Shown: positions 9,061 through 19,400, counted from the first letter of the stretch. The stretch: 64,000 nucleotides of DNA from Methanobacterium_C sp963845285 (GCA_963845285.1 CAWJRO010000015.1:62001-126000), one strand, 5' to 3'. Numbers and translations are program-made. The notes: generated by a model not told the origin, from the letters alone.

Positions 9061-9241
9061 AATAGATTATTATGTAGAGATCCATATCAAACTTCATTAA
9101 ATTTTGGTATATTTTTTGAGATACTTATTGCTTTTTCATTTAATTAATGATTAATAATTAATAATTTATAGTTAATATTTTATGTCCTGACTAACAGATA
9201 AAATGTTGAGAAGAAATTGATTCAAACAAAATAATTAAGAA

Positions 9242-10069
9242 GTGAGCTATTTGGAAAGTACTGATCATAAATTCGAAGAGTGGCAGAATGCTAGGGAGTT
9301 AATGAGTAAATATGATGATCGTATACATGATGTGAGAAAATACGGTTTCAGTTTTGTAACAGCACTTTTAACAGCCCAATCTATCTTAATACCCGGTAAC
9401 ATTAAGACAGCTGATCCAATTTCAGCATTTTGGATTATAACTGGAGTATTAGGTGTTACTCTTTTGTTAATTCTTGCATTACTATTTTTTGAGAACACTT
9501 ATCAACTCATCCAAGAAGCTATAGCACAGAGAGCTTTAATTCTTGAACTAAATCTGAATTTAGGACTTACAGATACACTTTCTTACCAATTTAAAGATAA
9601 GAAAGTGAGAATATATGAACAAGGAGTTTACCTCGTATTTGTAGGTGCAACAATTGCACTTGCATTTATCCTCCTTCCTGCACCTTTCGCATTTTTATTA
9701 CTAGGTTTAGCATCCGTTATATTCTACTTTATTCATAGATTTAAACGTACAAGAACTCCACATTGGTCTGGTACTGATTGGATTATGGACCGAATGGAAT
9801 ATAAAAAAGGAGACATCGTAAAAGTCACTATAACTAATCTAAATAATAAAATGTTTCAGTTATCAGAAGGAGAGGTATTATGGAAAATAAGAGATCAAGA
9901 TCTACTCGGAAAGTGCTACGAAGAAAAAGTTAAAGCACCGATTAAACTTAAACAATACGAGAGTTATACTTGGCAATGGGATACTGCCAATGTTAAAACT
10001 GGCGTATACCGAATATCTCCGTTTGGCAGAAATAATTTTTTCCTAAAGAGAACAATCAAAGTCTATTAA
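9242..10069 (+). CDS. Membrane protein with two hairpin-like TM pairs and a C-terminal beta domain
   Basis: 275 aa from a GTG start; no strong ribosome binding site. The N-terminal cytoplasmic helix (WQNARELMSKYDDRIHDVRKYG) leads into TM segments at about 36-52, 62-85, 122-142 and 145-162. This resembles SLATT-like two-TM effector modules, though I cannot assign it firmly. Residues about 175-275 form a beta-rich domain (VKVTITNLNNKMFQLSEGEVLW). Function unknown. It is the last gene left of the inferred provirus boundary. Confidence 0.6.
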   Translation: MSYLESTDHKFEEWQNARELMSKYDDRIHDVRKYGFSFVTALLTAQSILIPGNIKTADPISAFWIITGVLGVTLLLILALLFFENTYQLIQEAIAQRALILELNLNLGLTDTLSYQFKDKKVRIYEQGVYLVFVGATIALAFILLPAPFAFLLLGLASVIFYFIHRFKRTRTPHWSGTDWIMDRMEYKKGDIVKVTITNLNNKMFQLSEGEVLWKIRDQDLLGKCYEEKVKAPIKLKQYESYTWQWDTANVKTGVYRISPFGRNNFFLKRTIKVY

Positions 10070-10224
10070 AAACCAATTAAGCACCAAGAGAACAAAACAA
10101 GCTAAAAAAAACTATCTCTCTAGAATATGATCCAAAAAATAAAACCTTCAACCGGGTAAAGGTTAAAGATTTTGCAACGGTCCAATTGTTCTTGTTGATT
10201 GTAAAGTTTTAACTATCCCTACAA

Positions 10225-10971
10225 TTAAAAACTTTCCAAAGTCAACATTTTAACTTTACTCCCATTATCTTCCATCCTTATCTTGATCAAATCACAATAC
10301 TCATGATCTTGTTCTATCATAACACAATCCCTACCTAAATTAGAACAAGCAACTCCTGTTGTACCACTACCTGCACAATTATCAAGAACCAAATCCCCTG
10401 GATTAGTATAAGTCTTAATAATATACTCAAAAAGCTTAAGAGGCTTTTGGGTAGGATGATAAGTTTTTCTATCCCTCGAAAAAGTTATAACATCCAAAGG
10501 GAACCGTTCACCATTACTCTTAGTTTCCGAAGACTTATAAGCTAAATAAACCGTATGTGTCCTTTGGTTACCTGAACGTTTCTTATGGTAAGGTTTACTC
10601 ATCCACATTTGAGGATTATAAGTGGGTAACTTTTTATAGAATACCAATAAGACCTCATGAGCACGTAATGGCATTTTGTGAGAATTTAAAAACCCAACAG
10701 GACAAGTTTTCTGCCATATCCATTCATAACGAAACATTTCACGATTACTCTGAATCAAATCAGCTGTGAATGGAGGCAAAGAAGACAATACAATAGCTCC
10801 ATGATCCTTTATAATCCGATTATACTCCTTCCAAAGAGGTTCTAAAGGGATAACATTATCCCATTTGCACTTTGTGGTTCCATAAGGTAAATCACATAAA
10901 ATTAGATCCACACTCTTATCTTCTATAGATTGCATAATTTCAAGGCAATCTCCTTCATATAAACTATACAT
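10225..10971 (-). CDS. Site-specific DNA methyltransferase, beta class (N4/N6 amino)
   Basis: 248 aa. The catalytic motif IV DLPYG (residues 27-31, with a TTKCKWD continuation) comes first, and the SAM-binding motif I DNCAGSGTTGVACSNLG is near residue 200. This is the beta-class order of adenine-N6 or cytosine-N4 methyltransferases. HPTQKPLKLFEYII (motif X-like) precedes motif I, as expected. There is no adjacent restriction endonuclease, so it is an orphan enzyme. Viral orphan methyltransferases typically protect viral DNA from host restriction. GAGGTG precedes the ATG. It is the last minus-strand gene of the provirus, beyond a strong terminator hairpin. Confidence 0.88.
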   Translation of the reverse strand: MYSLYEGDCLEIMQSIEDKSVDLILCDLPYGTTKCKWDNVIPLEPLWKEYNRIIKDHGAIVLSSLPPFTADLIQSNREMFRYEWIWQKTCPVGFLNSHKMPLRAHEVLLVFYKKLPTYNPQMWMSKPYHKKRSGNQRTHTVYLAYKSSETKSNGERFPLDVITFSRDRKTYHPTQKPLKLFEYIIKTYTNPGDLVLDNCAGSGTTGVACSNLGRDCVMIEQDHEYCDLIKIRMEDNGSKVKMLTLESF

Positions 10972-11049
10972 AGTTCTCTACACCTCTCTCACTAAATTCT
11001 TATTAAGAATGTTAACATAAAGCATCCTCTGAGGTTTTGTAGAAAACCC

Positions 11050-11092
11050 ATCCCTCCATAAAAAAATCACAATTCCACTTTTATGGAGGGAT
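11050..11092. terminator. 14-bp perfect stem-loop at the end of the late operon
   Basis: ATCCCTCCATAAAA pairs perfectly with TTTTATGGAGGGAT around a 15-nt loop. It lies between the endoisopeptidase stop and the methyltransferase start, and is a likely terminator or processing site for the late transcript. Confidence 0.75.
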
Positions 11093-11119
11093 TATATTTA
11101 ATAAAATTTTAAAAAATAA

Positions 11120-11887
11120 TTATTTTTTAGCTGTTATAAACACACTATTTCCACTATGCTCTGCTATGGCCTGTTCAACTGCTGAAACTTTCCAGGTTTT
11201 AGGGCCTTTCATAGGATCTTCCATTGTAATTAGACCCTGGGAAACATTTACAGCAGTAGGATATTCATAATGACCATAATCTCCTTCCCACACTTCATTA
11301 CCACTCGAATCATATTTGAGTGGCCCGGTCATGACAAGGAGGACCACAATCACATTAGGATCTGCAACATCTTTTGCAAGCTGCTGTAATCCTTCCTGGC
11401 TCCACGGTTTAGTATAAGCCGTATATCCAAGAGCTTGCATTTCTGCTATTGCATCGGAAGGATCTGTACCATTAGGACCGGTATGCATCAATGAAGCTAG
11501 TCTGTCCTGACTGATATAAACTCCAAACTCGGATGCAAGTCCCATACTCCATGATGTAGGTGCACAGTTCACATCATTGTCCTGCAAATAAGCCACCACA
11601 TGAGGTACAACAGACCATCCATTATTCACAGGTACTGTAACTGTAGGTGAACTTCCTGCAACGTGACTGTTACCATATCGGGCCATTGCTCCAAGAGTAT
11701 ATGGGCCACATCTGCCATCCTGTAACAGCCCTTCATATTTCTGGAATTCTGTAACAGCTGCGGTTGTATACGGGCCATAAACTCCATCCACAGCAAGAGT
11801 TTTCCCATTGTTAAATCCAAATCTATTACACCAGTTTTGAATATTGACAACACCCTGGCCAGTGCTACCCATTTCATACATAACCAT
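11120..11887 (-). CDS. Pseudomurein endoisopeptidase (PeiW/PeiP-like), lysis enzyme
   Basis: 255 aa from the ATG at 11887, which has GGAGGAATTTG directly upstream; a longer frame to 12013 lacks such a site. An N-terminal peptidoglycan-binding-type repeat (about 5-70, GVVNIQNWCNRFG...VDGVYGPYT) leads to a C39-like cysteine peptidase. The candidate triad is C108 (NCAPTSW), H206 (DYGHYEYP) and D224 (MEDPMKG). PeiW and PeiP of psiM100 and psiM2 use this Cys-His-Asp triad to cut the epsilon-Ala-Lys isopeptide bond of pseudomurein. The overlap with the upstream secreted protein gene (TGATG) implies translational coupling. It ties the virus to a pseudomurein-walled host. Confidence 0.9.
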   Translation of the reverse strand: MVMYEMGSTGQGVVNIQNWCNRFGFNNGKTLAVDGVYGPYTTAAVTEFQKYEGLLQDGRCGPYTLGAMARYGNSHVAGSSPTVTVPVNNGWSVVPHVVAYLQDNDVNCAPTSWSMGLASEFGVYISQDRLASLMHTGPNGTDPSDAIAEMQALGYTAYTKPWSQEGLQQLAKDVADPNVIVVLLVMTGPLKYDSSGNEVWEGDYGHYEYPTAVNVSQGLITMEDPMKGPKTWKVSAVEQAIAEHSGNSVFITAKK

Positions 11888-12336
11888 CAAATTCCTCCTT
11901 TTATTACCATATCTGAACAAATTTTTAAGTTGATTAAATTCGTTAATTGCTGTTTTGGACTTATTGGTGCAGGTTGAGCTGTTGCATTTTTTGCAACAAC
12001 TGGATGATACCAAGCCTGGATCTGCTCTTCAGTTGCTGGTATCAACCAATATCTTGCCCCTCCACCTGCTTTATCAGCTCCAGTACAACCATCGTAATCT
12101 GTATCTGTGACTGAGGAAGTTAACTCACCTTCTACAGTTCCCTTGGGGTTGTTTTCAAGAACTCCATATTCTCCAGAGCTTGGATCATAGTTTACCCAAT
12201 AATGGTACCCCGAATATCCTCCATACATCCCTCCAGGTTGAAAATAACCCCCTATAACTGGTACAGGGTTTGGAGCTGCACTTGAAACTGGTAATATCAT
12301 CAAAATTAGTAGTAATGTAAATAATAATTTCTTAAT
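11887..12336 (-). CDS. Secreted protein with a probable ATT start codon
   Basis: 149 aa if translation begins at ATT 12336. That codon is followed by KKLLFTLLLILMILPVSSA, a textbook signal peptide, and is preceded by GGAGGCGG at 7-nt spacing. The conventional TTG/ATG candidates at 12303/12300 would cut the signal peptide in half and have no ribosome binding site. The mature part is Gly/Tyr/Pro-rich (GGYFQPGGMYGGYSGYHYW), then acidic. The gene is translationally coupled to the endoisopeptidase downstream, so it may help wall access or lysis. No family recognised. Confidence 0.7.
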   Translation of the reverse strand: MKKLLFTLLLILMILPVSSAAPNPVPVIGGYFQPGGMYGGYSGYHYWVNYDPSSGEYGVLENNPKGTVEGELTSSVTDTDYDGCTGADKAGGGARYWLIPATEEQIQAWYHPVVAKNATAQPAPISPKQQLTNLINLKICSDMVIKGGI

Positions 12337-12357
12337 GTAACCGCCTCCTAATTGGTT

Positions 12358-12456
12358 TTAGAGGTTTTCAAGCCCTTGCATTGCAGTAGGTACTTGTAGC
12401 CACTCGCCACTTAGAGGTTTAACGTCTAAATTAGACGGTAATATGCATAATACCAC
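12358..12456 (-). CDS. Possible 32-aa peptide
   Basis: A GTG-started frame ending DVKPLSGEWLQVPTAMQGLE... lies between the fibre-like gene and the ATT-start gene. AGGAG lies too close to the GTG for comfort, so the start and even the gene are uncertain. The downstream gene's ribosome binding site follows the stop at once. Confidence 0.35.
   Translation of the reverse strand: MVLCILPSNLDVKPLSGEWLQVPTAMQGLENL
12423..12437. promoter_or_regulatory. Palindrome CGTCTAAATTAGACG
   Basis: Perfect 15-bp palindrome whose core GTCTA-N3-TAGAC matches the half-sites and spacing of the palindrome at 48975-48987 in the control region. It might be a second operator for the same regulator. It overlaps the possible 32-aa frame. 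Confidence 0.4.
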
Positions 12457-12522
12457 TCTCCTAATTAATCATTGATTTAAAAAGAGTATAAACTAAAACG
12501 AGATATTTGAAAGAAAAACAGT

Positions 12523-13080
12523 TTAATCAGTAACTTGAGTAATATACAAAGGACCACAACCCATGCCATTAGGGTAAATGTTTATAATCTGTACTGTAAC
12601 TTGATTTATCCCTACTTGGAGAATAGAATTAATTAATAAATCTGGAGCAGGAATTACGCCGGAACCCTGACTTGATGAATATGTATGAGTTACTGTTCCC
12701 TTGCTTGTTGATACTGAAAGTTCATCATCTGCCATTATTGTGTCTGTTGCAACATTTGGGGAACATGAAGAAGCTATATAAACGTGGCCTGCTCCATTCC
12801 AGTTAAATTGGAATGTTCCAAGATTGTCTATTTGATTATTGTTTGTAGTGATTATGTGGTACCCTGATGAAATTAAAACACAATTTCTACTTCTACTTTT
12901 AACTGCTAATTTATCACCATTTTGCAATTTAACAATTGTAACTTCATCCCCTTCAGTAATTGGTTCAATCGGACATGCAACCTTCTCACCTGAAGTTGTT
13001 GTAGTAATTACAACTTTATCCTCAACTTTTATGCTGCCAGCTGTTTTAACAGTATTCCCATTAAAAATAATAATATCCAT
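12523..13080 (-). CDS. Virion tail-tip or fibre-associated protein, unrecognised
   Basis: 185 aa, Thr/Ser/Val-rich and beta-rich throughout (KVVITTTTSGEKVACPIEP; SSQGSGVIPAPDLL). No signal peptide or TM. It lies between the baseplate protein gene and the lysis genes, the usual position of receptor-binding or tail-tip proteins. It may contribute to host-surface binding, but no domain is identified. Confidence 0.6.
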   Translation of the reverse strand: MDIIIFNGNTVKTAGSIKVEDKVVITTTTSGEKVACPIEPITEGDEVTIVKLQNGDKLAVKSRSRNCVLISSGYHIITTNNNQIDNLGTFQFNWNGAGHVYIASSCSPNVATDTIMADDELSVSTSKGTVTHTYSSSQGSGVIPAPDLLINSILQVGINQVTVQIINIYPNGMGCGPLYITQVTD

Positions 13081-13091
13081 AGTTTAAGCCC

Positions 13092-14258
13092 CTAAGGTGA
13101 TCTAACATTCTCAACTGTTCCAGTCTCATTCACATAGATAAGAACACGACCAGATGCAGCATCTGCCACGGCTGTACCTGTTTGACTTTTTACCTTGTTT
13201 GCTGCGGCCTCTGCAGCAGCTCGAACAGTATCAAATTCATTAACAACACTCACGACTGTTTGATCTGTTGAAAGGTTAAATTCACTGTACATTTCATCAG
13301 TAGAACCGTAATAGTTTCTATCCGTAACTGTGAATACCATATCTGGATAATAGGGGTCTTCAGGGAATATAACTTGCATTCCAGGTTCCCAATCATAAAA
13401 TCCTCTGAATCGTGCCCCCTCTACAGTGTAGATTGGACCTGATTTTTGATCTAATTCAGTTTGTACAGCTGCAGTTAATTGTGCTTGTGTCATGTCAGAT
13501 TCTGAGATATCAGGACCTACACGGATCCTATATTTACTTTGACTGTCAGTATCGTTTAGTGTGACTGTAATATTATTATCAGTTCCTGCGTTTCCTGTGA
13601 TTCGGTTTACAACTGTTGTAGCATCTTCTTTTACTTTGAAAGTAACTATATTGTTTGTATCTTTGAAGATGTAGTCATAACCCATTCTTGTTGTTCGTGT
13701 TTCAAACCAACACAAATATCCTGCAGTGTTCACGTACCATCTGAATTTAGATGCTCCTGAAAGTTTCACATATTGGCTGAATAATTGATTTAAAGCTTCA
13801 CGTTTTGTATCCCATGATCCACAAAACCTATTCAAATCATCAGTTGTTGTATTAAGTTTAATAGTCTGGTCAAGTGTCATTCCCCGCCCAATCATGATAC
13901 CTGTATCAGTCAAGATTAAATTAATTAATTCAAGCACCGTTTTTGATGTGCTGTTTTCTGGCTTGGTACAATCATATTTAAACGGCTGTGCATCTAACAT
14001 TCTCCCAATATGACGGCCGTATATACTGTATATTCTATTGTTATCAGTGTCATCACGTTCTACTGATTCAACAATTCCCTTGAAAACATTCAATCCATCT
14101 GGAAGAGTAGGGTCGTTTAATGTAATATCAAATGGTTGTCCTGTCCTATATGCTGTTGGAGCTAATGGAGTTTTGAAATAGACTGTAGCTTCTCTACATG
14201 AGTCCTGTATCCTATCAGTTATTTGGAATTGATACAAAACTTCATTTGCACTACTCAT
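13092..14258 (-). CDS. Tail-associated baseplate protein (gp44/siphovirus tail-hub-like)
   Basis: 388 aa from ATG 14258, preceded by a GGGGGT ribosome binding site and overlapping the upstream gene by 8 nt. The order of features suggests a tail hub protein: ITDRIQDSCREATVYFKTPL, then FDITLNDPTLPDGLNVFKGIV, YGRHIGRMLDAQPF and a later EPGMQVIFPEDPYYPDMVF. These resemble phage late-control D/gp44-type hub domains. The C-terminus is an Ala-rich helix (VRAAAEAAANKVKSQTG). It probably sits at the tail tip with the two proteins encoded upstream. Confidence 0.65.
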   Translation of the reverse strand: MSSANEVLYQFQITDRIQDSCREATVYFKTPLAPTAYRTGQPFDITLNDPTLPDGLNVFKGIVESVERDDTDNNRIYSIYGRHIGRMLDAQPFKYDCTKPENSTSKTVLELINLILTDTGIMIGRGMTLDQTIKLNTTTDDLNRFCGSWDTKREALNQLFSQYVKLSGASKFRWYVNTAGYLCWFETRTTRMGYDYIFKDTNNIVTFKVKEDATTVVNRITGNAGTDNNITVTLNDTDSQSKYRIRVGPDISESDMTQAQLTAAVQTELDQKSGPIYTVEGARFRGFYDWEPGMQVIFPEDPYYPDMVFTVTDRNYYGSTDEMYSEFNLSTDQTVVSVVNEFDTVRAAAEAAANKVKSQTGTAVADAASGRVLIYVNETGTVENVRSP

Positions 14259-15594
14259 AGTAGTTACCCCCGATTCTAACTCCAAAACTAGTATTATACT
14301 CTAAACCTTCTATTTCTGCTTTGGCGTACTGTATTTCTGCTTTTACTTCCACATCATGGTCTTTGATTATTGTATCTTGCCATGTGCTCAATGTTCCTAT
14401 GGTTGGTGGGTTAAGTGCGTATTTGGAAACTTTAAAGTTTTTAACATTTACAAAAGTTTGATACCAATGTGTAAGTCCATATTGTCCTGCAGCGGCAGGA
14501 CTTCCAGCGTAGGTTACAACTGGGGTTCCATCAATGTATAAGGTTATTGATGAGCCAATGACCAGTTTCCAGTGATGATAATTCAGGTCTACACCAACTG
14601 TGGATTTAGCTGAAGCTTTTGTAACTTCGGAATGAGTGTTAGAATCAGAACTTGTTTGTATGTAATAATTAGGGTCATCCGGATTCACATCATAATCTAC
14701 AATCCAATCAAACGATGAACTTGTTCGCCCAAATATAATTCCTGCACGCTGACTTGATCCAAACTGAAGGTCACATTCAATTATACAGTTTTCCTGATTA
14801 CTATTTGTAACATATGCAATGCCTATATCAGTACCCGGAGTTGTACATGTAATTACTCCATTACTTTCAGTCCATGTCCCCCTTACAACGCTCCATTTTG
14901 TAGCTAAATCTCCCTGTTGATACAGATATTCGTATACTGCAGATGGATTTGATGCATCTGTAACGCTTGAATTTCCTGAATAAACAGTTAAGATGTACGT
15001 TGAAGGACTTGCAGGTAATGATGGAATTAATACATCAAATGTGGCTGTATCTGATGTTGTATAACTCACACGATTATAATTGAGAATTGTTGAACCATCA
15101 GTATCTATGAATCTTATATCCCCAAAATCTGGACGCATGAAACTTTGATATGGAATTGTAACCTGTATTTGGTAATTTGTTTTTGCATCATCAATTGAAC
15201 CAATTAATTGAATTGTAGCCTCCTTTGTAAGTCCTAATGGAGCATTATTACAGTCTTCATTAGGTTCATGATGAAAAGTCCATTCACAATCTCCAGGAAC
15301 TGCCATATCTGGAGGGCTGAATTTAGTATATATTAAAACTGAAGATGAACCTGGGATAGTGACTTGTAATGATTGTGAATAGTTTACCCCATCTGTACTA
15401 AAGAATTGTGCTTGATATGTATCTGATGCACGTCCTAATTGATTCGTTGGTGATTCAATCCCATACAAAGTAATTGTTTTATCAATTGAAAATGGGTTCT
15501 GTATTGTAATCTGTTGTGCCATGCTCTGAGTTCCACGTGGAACGATAAAGTACATTTCATTGATTACAATTCCATTACTATCCATGAATATCAT
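14251..15594 (-). CDS. Tail fibre/adsorption protein with DUF2341 and LamG-like domains
   Basis: 447 aa. The N-terminal third is a beta-sandwich. A DUF2341-type segment follows at about 150-225 (DIRFIDTDGSTILNYNRVSY...YILTVYSGNSSVTDASNPSAVY). A concanavalin/LamG-like fold comes next (WSVVRGTWTESNGVITC...HHWKLVIGSSITLYIDGTPV). These domains bind glycans in archaeal surface proteins, so a role in recognising the host surface is likely. The start is ATG 15594, with GGTGA upstream and an ATGA overlap with the previous gene. Acquisition of a host-type surface domain is plausible. Confidence 0.7.
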   Translation of the reverse strand: MIFMDSNGIVINEMYFIVPRGTQSMAQQITIQNPFSIDKTITLYGIESPTNQLGRASDTYQAQFFSTDGVNYSQSLQVTIPGSSSVLIYTKFSPPDMAVPGDCEWTFHHEPNEDCNNAPLGLTKEATIQLIGSIDDAKTNYQIQVTIPYQSFMRPDFGDIRFIDTDGSTILNYNRVSYTTSDTATFDVLIPSLPASPSTYILTVYSGNSSVTDASNPSAVYEYLYQQGDLATKWSVVRGTWTESNGVITCTTPGTDIGIAYVTNSNQENCIIECDLQFGSSQRAGIIFGRTSSSFDWIVDYDVNPDDPNYYIQTSSDSNTHSEVTKASAKSTVGVDLNYHHWKLVIGSSITLYIDGTPVVTYAGSPAAAGQYGLTHWYQTFVNVKNFKVSKYALNPPTIGTLSTWQDTIIKDHDVEVKAEIQYAKAEIEGLEYNTSFGVRIGGNYYE

Positions 15595-16418
15595 ACGTAA
15601 GTCACCTTAATCCATTTAAGCCAACAGCCGTGGTTAGGATTATCTCCATGATGTTCTGTTGTATGGAGCGTTAAAATAGTTGGGTAACTTCCTAGAGCAA
15701 AATTAAAAGTCAATTTCTGGAATGGTTGATTTGGTGGTTGGTTAGAACCAGGATCGGGGTCATGGTAATAGTTCCAATCTTGAGTACCCTCAATTGAACC
15801 ATCAACTGTAATTGCCCCAGGTAATCTACATGCAGATCCATAAACTTCAACTTTTTTAACCTGTTTTGTTTCAACAATCTGCATGAACCCAATTTCAGTT
15901 CCATAAGCTCCACTACTTGAATCTGTATTTGCTTTTGTCCATACACCATTAACCAGATAATACCACTCATAATACTGTGTGATATTGCTGTAACCATAAT
16001 AACTAGGTGTATAAACAAAGGCTGCTCCCGCTCCGCTAATTTCATAATCAAAGACTAAATCAAATAAGATCATATCATCAGACATGTCATCTTCAGTATA
16101 AACCAGTGCTTCTAAGGCTGCAGTATAAATAATATCTCCAAATGGCGTGTTCTTTTCAATAAGTGTGACCACATCCCCACCTGCAACTTGAAGTTTACTA
16201 CCTCCATTTAAAAGAGGATCGTTATGGATACTGGTACATACTATATTTTCAAAGATCCTAATTTCAGTTCGAGGATCTGCATTTAAATTATCATATGCGG
16301 CTGCACAATGGAAGGTTAACTTTCGATTTGGAGTATCCCTATCAAGACTTACAATCCATGAGGGTGTAATTCCATTCACTGTCCATTTTCCATAAGCTGG
16401 ATATTCTGTATCGGTCAT
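15591..16418 (-). CDS. Distal tail protein-like structural protein
   Basis: 275 aa, directly downstream of the tape measure gene (5-nt gap), the canonical place for the distal tail (Dit) protein in siphoviruses. The N-terminal 120 residues are beta-rich (PSWIVSLDRDTPNRKLTFHC), consistent with a Dit-like galectin/baseplate fold. The C-terminal half resembles a carbohydrate-binding jelly roll with WY-rich loops (ITQYYEWYYLVNGVW). Assignment rests on position and general composition. Confidence 0.6.
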   Translation of the reverse strand: MTDTEYPAYGKWTVNGITPSWIVSLDRDTPNRKLTFHCAAAYDNLNADPRTEIRIFENIVCTSIHNDPLLNGGSKLQVAGGDVVTLIEKNTPFGDIIYTAALEALVYTEDDMSDDMILFDLVFDYEISGAGAAFVYTPSYYGYSNITQYYEWYYLVNGVWTKANTDSSSGAYGTEIGFMQIVETKQVKKVEVYGSACRLPGAITVDGSIEGTQDWNYYHDPDPGSNQPPNQPFQKLTFNFALGSYPTILTLHTTEHHGDNPNHGCWLKWIKVTYV

Positions 16419-16423
16419 TTAAT

Positions 16424-19400
16424 CTACCCCATATTGTTGATTACATTAACACCTTGAGCTCCAGCCTGTCTTTTCAATGTACCTGCAAGACTAGTTCCTA
16501 ACATACTTCCACCATTATCAATTACGTCCTTTGTGGCATTTCCTTGAACTAACACTGCTCCCTCTGCAACTTCAAGGTAGATTACTGTTTGTCCTGATTG
16601 ATTGCTGCTTGGTATAGGGGAGGTTGGGATATTTGGAACATTTGGGATCTGGATCTTATTGTTTGCATATTCATTGAGCTTTCCAAACCCTTCAACACCC
16701 GCACCTGCCACACTTGCAGCCCATGATTTCATATTTGCTGTTGTAATTGTTGACAAAGGCCCTGTCTTTGGCGGGCTGTGTGGGAACATTCCTGAAATTT
16801 CATTAAAAACAGAATCTAAACCAGGTAAACCATTGGATATTCCACCAATTAAGTTATCCATCATTGAACTGCCAACACTGAACAGATTTATTGAAACAGA
16901 ATCCAAATCCCCTAAAAAGTCAGTTGAACTGTTTACAACTTCATTAAATTTGCTGTCAACTAGGGATACTGTAGAAGATAATGAGTTATTTAAACTGCCT
17001 AATTCACTTGAAATTCCTGTTGAAAATCCCTGCATTAAACTAGAACCGAAATTATTCCAACCTGCAGCGTTAACTGCACTTAAAGGCCCTTCTTTAGGAG
17101 GACTATGTGTTTCAACAACTTTAGCAAGATTGGCTAATGCACCATTTAAATCAGGCATTCCAGATTTTATTCCATCAACAAATGAACCTAAAATTGATTT
17201 TCCCCAGTTATAGAAGTTTCCTGGAGCCTCTTTAATCCAATTTACATCATTCCAAAAATCAGTTTCTAATGTTTTTAATGAATTATTAACGTCCGCAATT
17301 CCAGTATTAATTCCATTACGTATACCGTCTATGGCATTTTGTGCATCTGCCCTTAATATACCTGGAAGCGATTCAACCCAACCAATCAAACCATTTATTT
17401 TTGATTTTACCGTATTTATTCCATTATCAACTCCTGAAGTTACACTATTCCAAATATTATGTGCTTCTGTTGAAATTTGTCCTGGAAGAGTTTTTAGATA
17501 ATTTGAAAAATTATTAAAGTTAGTTTTAATTGAATTTGCACCATTTACGGTATTGGTTTTTGCTTGTGTTGCACCATTTGTAACGCCATTCCAGACATTA
17601 TGTGCATTTGTAGAAACCTGATTTGGAAGTGTTTTTAGATAATTACTAAAATTCCCAAATCCTTGCTGAACTGACTTAACATCATTTACTACTGTATTCT
17701 TTCCTTGTGTTGCTCCGGATGAAAGGTTATTCCAAATACCATGAGCTCCTGTGGAGATTTGACTTGGAAGTTTTGTTATATAATTCTTAAAGTTTCCAAA
17801 ATCAGTTTGTATTGTGCCTACTCCATTTTTTACACTATTTCCTGCTTCAGATAACCCTGTTTTAAATGAATTACCTATATTTCCAACATCTGCTTTGAGT
17901 TGTCCTCCAGCTTGTTTTGTTGAACTTATAAAACTTGCAAGTGCATTAACTCCCGTTGCAGCTCCTTCTGTTATACCATGGCCTAAATCAAAAGCTAAAT
18001 CTTTAGCGGATGGCATTTTAAATGTTTTAACTTTATCTACAAATCCGCCTAAATCTGATTCTACTGTTTTAACTCCTGAAGAAAGAGTTTTACCTGCATC
18101 AAATGAAGGGAGTTTAGGCCATTCGAATCCTTCAAAAGGATGTTTTATTTCATTTACAACTTCTTTAGCTGCCAGTCCCACACTTTCGGCACCTTCACCA
18201 TGGAATAGATTGCCTGTTAAAAAGTGGAGAGGATCGCCTATTGAAGGGAAATTTGCAACGGATTCAGGGATTATACTTCCAATTGTGTCACTAATAGTTT
18301 TTCCAAAACCAGAGACTGCAGAACTAATACTTGATGTGCCTGACTTTGGGAATAATGAACCTACTATTTTGCTACCAATATCAGAATATCCTCCACCAAT
18401 ATATCCTAAAGGGTCTTTTTCTAGTTGTTTTATCTGTTCCTGCATAGGTGCAGCCATTTTCTCATGTATTGCTTGTCCACCCACCTCTGCATATTGACTT
18501 CCCCCCATAAAACTATATACTTGTTTTTCCGAAGGTAACATACTTAATACAGTATCTATAGGAGTTCCTTTTGCAATTGGAACTTGATCTGTTATGGTTT
18601 TACCTATACTTTGATTATAATATTTATCAGAATTTGCAGCTACATCAATAGCTGCTGTGAGGACCATTCCTATATCGCCAGCTTTACCGGCTAATCCCCC
18701 CAACATTGACATGTTTGGAAGTTTAGCAGAACTGAATTTATCTACAGATGGCGTAGTTTTCTCAATAGTTGTAGAAAGAGTATCTATATATTTACCTGCA
18801 TTTTCAGAGTAGGTTTCCCACTGGGCGGGTTGAGTTATACTCTCTAATTTTGGTGTAGTATTTTTCGCTCCCGGAACTCCACTCGTTGTTCCTGTTCCTA
18901 CTGTAGGACTTTCAACTTTTGCACTTTCTATTCCCTCATTTATTGACTCGACAATCTGTTGTCCTTCTGATCTGAATGAAGGTAAGGTACTTTTTAAGCT
19001 TGTAAGAATTTTATTTGAGATACTGTCCAGGGTTGGGAGTTTTTCATCAATGCCTGCCTTGAGGTTATCAATGATGGATTCTCCAGTTTCTTTAAATCCT
19101 CCAGTTTTTGTTTTCAAATCATTAATAAATTGAGTATATCGTGATTCTGTTGATTGGATAGGGCCTTGTACTTCAATCAGTCCTTTATCCATTCTATCAA
19201 AAAAAGAAGCCAAATCTGTTTCAGGAGTTTTAAAAAAATTCCCAATTGACTCGATTAAATCTCCTGCTTCTGAAACTCCATCTCGAATATTTGAAGGAAG
19301 ATTCTTCATCGCTTCTGCAAAAACTTTTGTCTGTTCAATTGGATGCACCATCCATTTAATCATTTGTCCAGCAACAGCTCCACCAAACATCACCCCTAAT

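Noticed and set aside
9190..9205. Shared 10-mer TAACAGATAA near 9190 and 54273 as an att core
   Set aside because: Ten AT-rich bases are expected by chance in this window, and the surrounding bases do not match.
11888..12013. N-terminal extension of the endoisopeptidase
   Set aside because: The extension overlaps the secreted-protein gene in another frame, and the internal ATG at 11887 has an ideal GGAGG site.
17330..17810. DNA-level repeat in the tape measure gene as a mobile or regulatory repeat
   Set aside because: The repeats follow the 47-residue protein repeat and are explained by tape measure evolution.
16602..18497. Long plus-strand frames opposite the tape measure gene
   Set aside because: They are antisense to an obvious structural gene with good codon structure, lack ribosome binding sites and encode low-complexity Pro/Ser/Leu-rich sequence.
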